A DNA stretch of 7,598 bases, from contig DPWB01000360.1 of the NCBI GenBank assembly GCA_003527885.1, positions 1-7,598 of the forward strand, written 5' to 3'. The first letter of the stretch is position 1; each line of letters begins with the position of its first letter. The position numbers and the translations under genes were made by a program. Shown one piece after another: positions 5,755 to 7,598 of this stretch. A model generated the notes under the pieces. That model was not told the origin of the DNA. It ran no database searches and worked only from the letters and a program-made list of their open reading frames with translations. This DNA comes from Candidatus Competibacteraceae bacterium. GTDB lineage: Bacteria > Pseudomonadota > Gammaproteobacteria > Competibacterales > Competibacteraceae.

Positions 5755-6573
5755 ATGTACCAGGAACAGCCGACCCGCAAGCCACTTACCATCAACACCT
5801 TAGCCAAGATGAAGCGCGACCGGGAGAAGTTCGCGGTTCTGACGGCTTACGACGCCAGCTTTGCCGCACTGCTGGACGCGGCCGGGGTAGAAGTCATTCT
5901 GGTCGGTGATTCGCTGGGCATGGTGGTCCAGGGCCAGCGCACCACCGTGCCGGTGACGATGGACGACATGGTTTATCACACCCGCAACGTGGCGCGCGGC
6001 AGCGGCACGGCGCTGCTGATGGCCGACATGCCCTTCGCCAGTTACGCGACGGTCGAACAAGGCGTGCGCAACGCCGCGCGGCTGATGCAGGAAGGTGGCG
6101 CGCACATGGTCAAGCTGGAAGGCGGGGCGGTGCTGGCCGAAACGGTGCGCCAGCTCGGCCGCAACGGGATTCCGGTCTGCGCCCATCTCGGCCTGTTGCC
6201 GCAATCGGTCCACAAGCTAGGCGGCTATAAGGTGCAAGGCCGCGAGGAAGCCGCCGCCCGGCTGATGATCGACGAGGCGCTGGCCTTGCAGGAGGCCGGG
6301 GCCGATATCGCGCTGGTGGAGTGTATTCCGGCCGAATTGGGGGCGCGGCTGACCGAAGCGCTCGATATCCCCCTGATCGGCATTGGCGCGGGTCCGAGCT
6401 GTGACGCCCAGGTACTGGTCAGCTACGACATGCTGGGGATTACCTTCGGGCGGCGGCCGCGCTTCTCCAAAAACTTCATGGCCGGCCACGACAGCCTGCA
6501 AGCGGCGGTGGCGGCCTATGTCACCGCCGTCAAGAGCGGCGAGTTTCCCGGCCCCGAACACTGTCTGGCCTGA
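5755..6573 (+). CDS. panB: 3-methyl-2-oxobutanoate hydroxymethyltransferase (ketopantoate hydroxymethyltransferase)
   Basis: PanB makes 2-dehydropantoate from 2-oxoisovalerate and methylene-tetrahydrofolate, the first committed step of pantothenate (coenzyme A) synthesis. The 272-residue protein is slightly longer than the usual 264, mostly from an N-terminal extension before TINTLAKMK. Visible active-site elements are [11 protein letters not shown] (Asp52) and LMADMPF (Asp91) for magnesium, MVKLEGG (Lys120), [17 protein letters not shown], and VECIPAEL with catalytic Glu189. [11 protein letters not shown] is the conserved C-terminal segment. ATG 5755 is the only sensible start, although its ribosome site is poor. 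panC follows after 20 bases. FolK, two places upstream in pathway terms, supports the folate cofactor used here, though that link is indirect. Confidence 0.97.
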   Translation: MYQEQPTRKPLTINTLAKMKRDREKFAVLTAYDASFAALLDAAGVEVILVGDSLGMVVQGQRTTVPVTMDDMVYHTRNVARGSGTALLMADMPFASYATVEQGVRNAARLMQEGGAHMVKLEGGAVLAETVRQLGRNGIPVCAHLGLLPQSVHKLGGYKVQGREEAAARLMIDEALALQEAGADIALVECIPAELGARLTEALDIPLIGIGAGPSCDAQVLVSYDMLGITFGRRPRFSKNFMAGHDSLQAAVAAYVTAVKSGEFPGPEHCLA

Positions 6574-6593
6574 ACGCCGAGGAAAACACCACC

Positions 6594-7436
6594 ATGCGGA
6601 CTGTCCACACCACCGCCGAATTGCGCGACCACGTCGCCATCTGGCGGCGAGCCGGAGATCGGGTCGCTTTCGTCCCCACCATGGGCAACCTGCACCGCGG
6701 CCATATTCACTTGGTCGAGCGCGCCCGCCAGCAGGCGCCGCGCACGGTCGCCAGCATCTTCGTCAATCCCACCCAATTCGGACCCAACGAGGATTTTGCC
6801 GGCTATCCGCGCACCCTGCCCGAAGATTCCCGCCAGTTGGAAGCGGCCGGCTTGGATTTGCTGTTTGCGCCGCCGGTCGCCGAAATGTATCCGCGCCCGC
6901 TGGAGGATCTGACCCATATTACGGTGCCGGAGCTGTCGGGCATCTTGTGCGGGGCCAGCCGGCCGATTCATTTTCGCGGCGTCGCCACCGTGGTCGGCAA
7001 ATTGTTCAACATGGTCCAGCCCGATATCGCTTTGTTTGGCGAGAAGGATTGGCAGCAGTTGACGGTCATTCGCCGCTTGGTGGACGACCTCAATTTCCCC
7101 ATCGAAATCGTCGGCGTGCCTACGGTGCGGGAGGCCGACGGGTTGGCGATGAGTTCGCGCAACGGCTATCTGACGCCCGAGGAACGCGCCATCGCCCCGA
7201 CCTTGTACGCCACGCTGACGGCCAGCGCCGAGCGGTTGCGCGCGGGCGAACGCGATTACCAGCGTCTGTCGGACGACGCCAAGGCACGGCTGGCGGCGGC
7301 CGGCTTCCGACCGGACTATTTCGAAATCCGCCGCGCCAGCGATTTGCAACCGCCCGCTACCGGTGACGAGAACTTGCGGATTCTGGCGGCCGCTTGGCTG
7401 GGTCGAGCGCGGTTGATCGACAATCTAGCGGTCTGA
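6594..7436 (+). CDS. panC: Pantothenate synthetase (pantoate--beta-alanine ligase)
   Basis: PanC joins D-pantoate and beta-alanine through a pantoyl-adenylate, the last step of pantothenate synthesis. The 280-residue length is normal for the family. It shows [10 protein letters not shown] at 28-37, with the HxGH adenylation motif at His34 and His37; [21 protein letters not shown] at 149-156; and MSSRNGYL at 186-193, the KMSKS-like loop. GAGGA at 6579-6583 is a well-placed ribosome site for ATG 6594. It is the last gene of the pcnB-folK-panB-panC run. panD does not follow; a convergent tRNA gene does. Confidence 0.97.
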   Translation: MRTVHTTAELRDHVAIWRRAGDRVAFVPTMGNLHRGHIHLVERARQQAPRTVASIFVNPTQFGPNEDFAGYPRTLPEDSRQLEAAGLDLLFAPPVAEMYPRPLEDLTHITVPELSGILCGASRPIHFRGVATVVGKLFNMVQPDIALFGEKDWQQLTVIRRLVDDLNFPIEIVGVPTVREADGLAMSSRNGYLTPEERAIAPTLYATLTASAERLRAGERDYQRLSDDAKARLAAAGFRPDYFEIRRASDLQPPATGDENLRILAAAWLGRARLIDNLAV

Positions 7437-7451
7437 CGGCGGCCTTCGCCG
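7437..7451 (+). terminator. Possible weak transcript-end hairpin after panC
   Basis: CGGCG (7437-7441) can pair with CGCCG (7447-7451) around a GCCTT loop, starting immediately after the panC stop. There is no T run, so this is at best a rho-assisted or RNA-stabilising 3' end. Nothing else is evident in the 80 bases before tRNA-Arg. Confidence 0.3.
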
Positions 7452-7516
7452 CACGATCCCCGCACTTACAGAATGCCCAATTAGGGAGGGTGCTTCACGC
7501 CAAGCCATTGAAAACA

Positions 7517-7593
7517 TGGTGCCCCGGACAGGAGTTGAACCTGTGACCTCACCCTTAGGAGGGGTGCGCTCTATCCAACTGAGCTACCGGGGC
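7517..7593 (-). tRNA. tRNA-Arg (anticodon CCT)
   Basis: A complete 77-base cloverleaf on the minus strand. The acceptor stem is GCCCCGG/CCGGGGC, the D-arm GCTC-AGTTGGATA-GAGC, the anticodon stem CACCC/GGGTG with loop CTCCTAA, and the T-arm ACAGG-TTCAACT-CCTGT. Discriminator A and CCA are encoded (7520-7517). The anticodon CCT at 7559-7557 reads the rare arginine codon AGG. Only five bases of upstream sequence are in the window, so its promoter is not visible. It is convergent with panC. Confidence 0.97.
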
Positions 7594-7598
7594 CAAGC

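Noticed and set aside
7499..7598. Seven-base direct repeat GCCAAGC on both sides of tRNA-Arg (7499-7505 and 7592-7598)
   Set aside because: Too short to be significant in GC-rich sequence and not accompanied by any integrase or element boundary.

Overview
The window is GC-rich, gene-dense bacterial chromosome with short intergenic gaps. The pcnB-folK-panB-panC run, the encoded CCA on all three tRNAs and the protein sequences point to a gammaproteobacterium of high GC content. A Competibacteraceae or Chromatiales-like relative is a guess I cannot test here. No insertion sequence, CRISPR array or phage gene is visible.

Layout. Positions 1-1822 hold all three members of the AmmeMemoRadiSam set. 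The radical SAM gene amrS runs leftward off the window edge and is cut exactly after its CxxxCxxC motif. The Memo-like gene amrB and the AMMECR1-like gene amrA run rightward and overlap by 14 bases. The two transcription units diverge from an AT-rich 162-base gap. Next come two glycosyltransferase-like genes on the minus strand (1871-3180), overlapping by 4 bases. They belong to the two families named as arsenosugar-biosynthesis or rSAM/selenodomain-associated transferases. They converge on amrA.

The centre (3246-3696) has tRNA-Ala(CGC) on the plus strand with a strong intrinsic terminator, a 265-base interval without a clear gene, and tRNA-Glu(CTC) on the minus strand. Divergent from tRNA-Glu is the block pcnB-folK-panB-panC (about 3787-7436): poly(A) polymerase, a folate-pathway kinase and the first two dedicated pantothenate-pathway enzymes. 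A tRNA-Arg(CCT) gene on the minus strand closes the window.

How the genes work together. amrS/amrB/amrA co-occur widely as a conserved set whose biochemical role is, to my knowledge, not established. It is the best candidate here for a poorly described system. The transferase pair probably acts together on a sugar or nucleotide-sugar substrate. panB and panC act in sequence (ketopantoate formation, then condensation of pantoate with beta-alanine); folK serves folate synthesis; pcnB acts in RNA decay.

Points most worth a second look: pcnB has no usable ATG start; its leader overlaps the tRNA-Glu promoter at a symmetric -10 element; all three tRNAs carry a C34 anticodon; and the tRNA-tRNA interval may hold a gene remnant.
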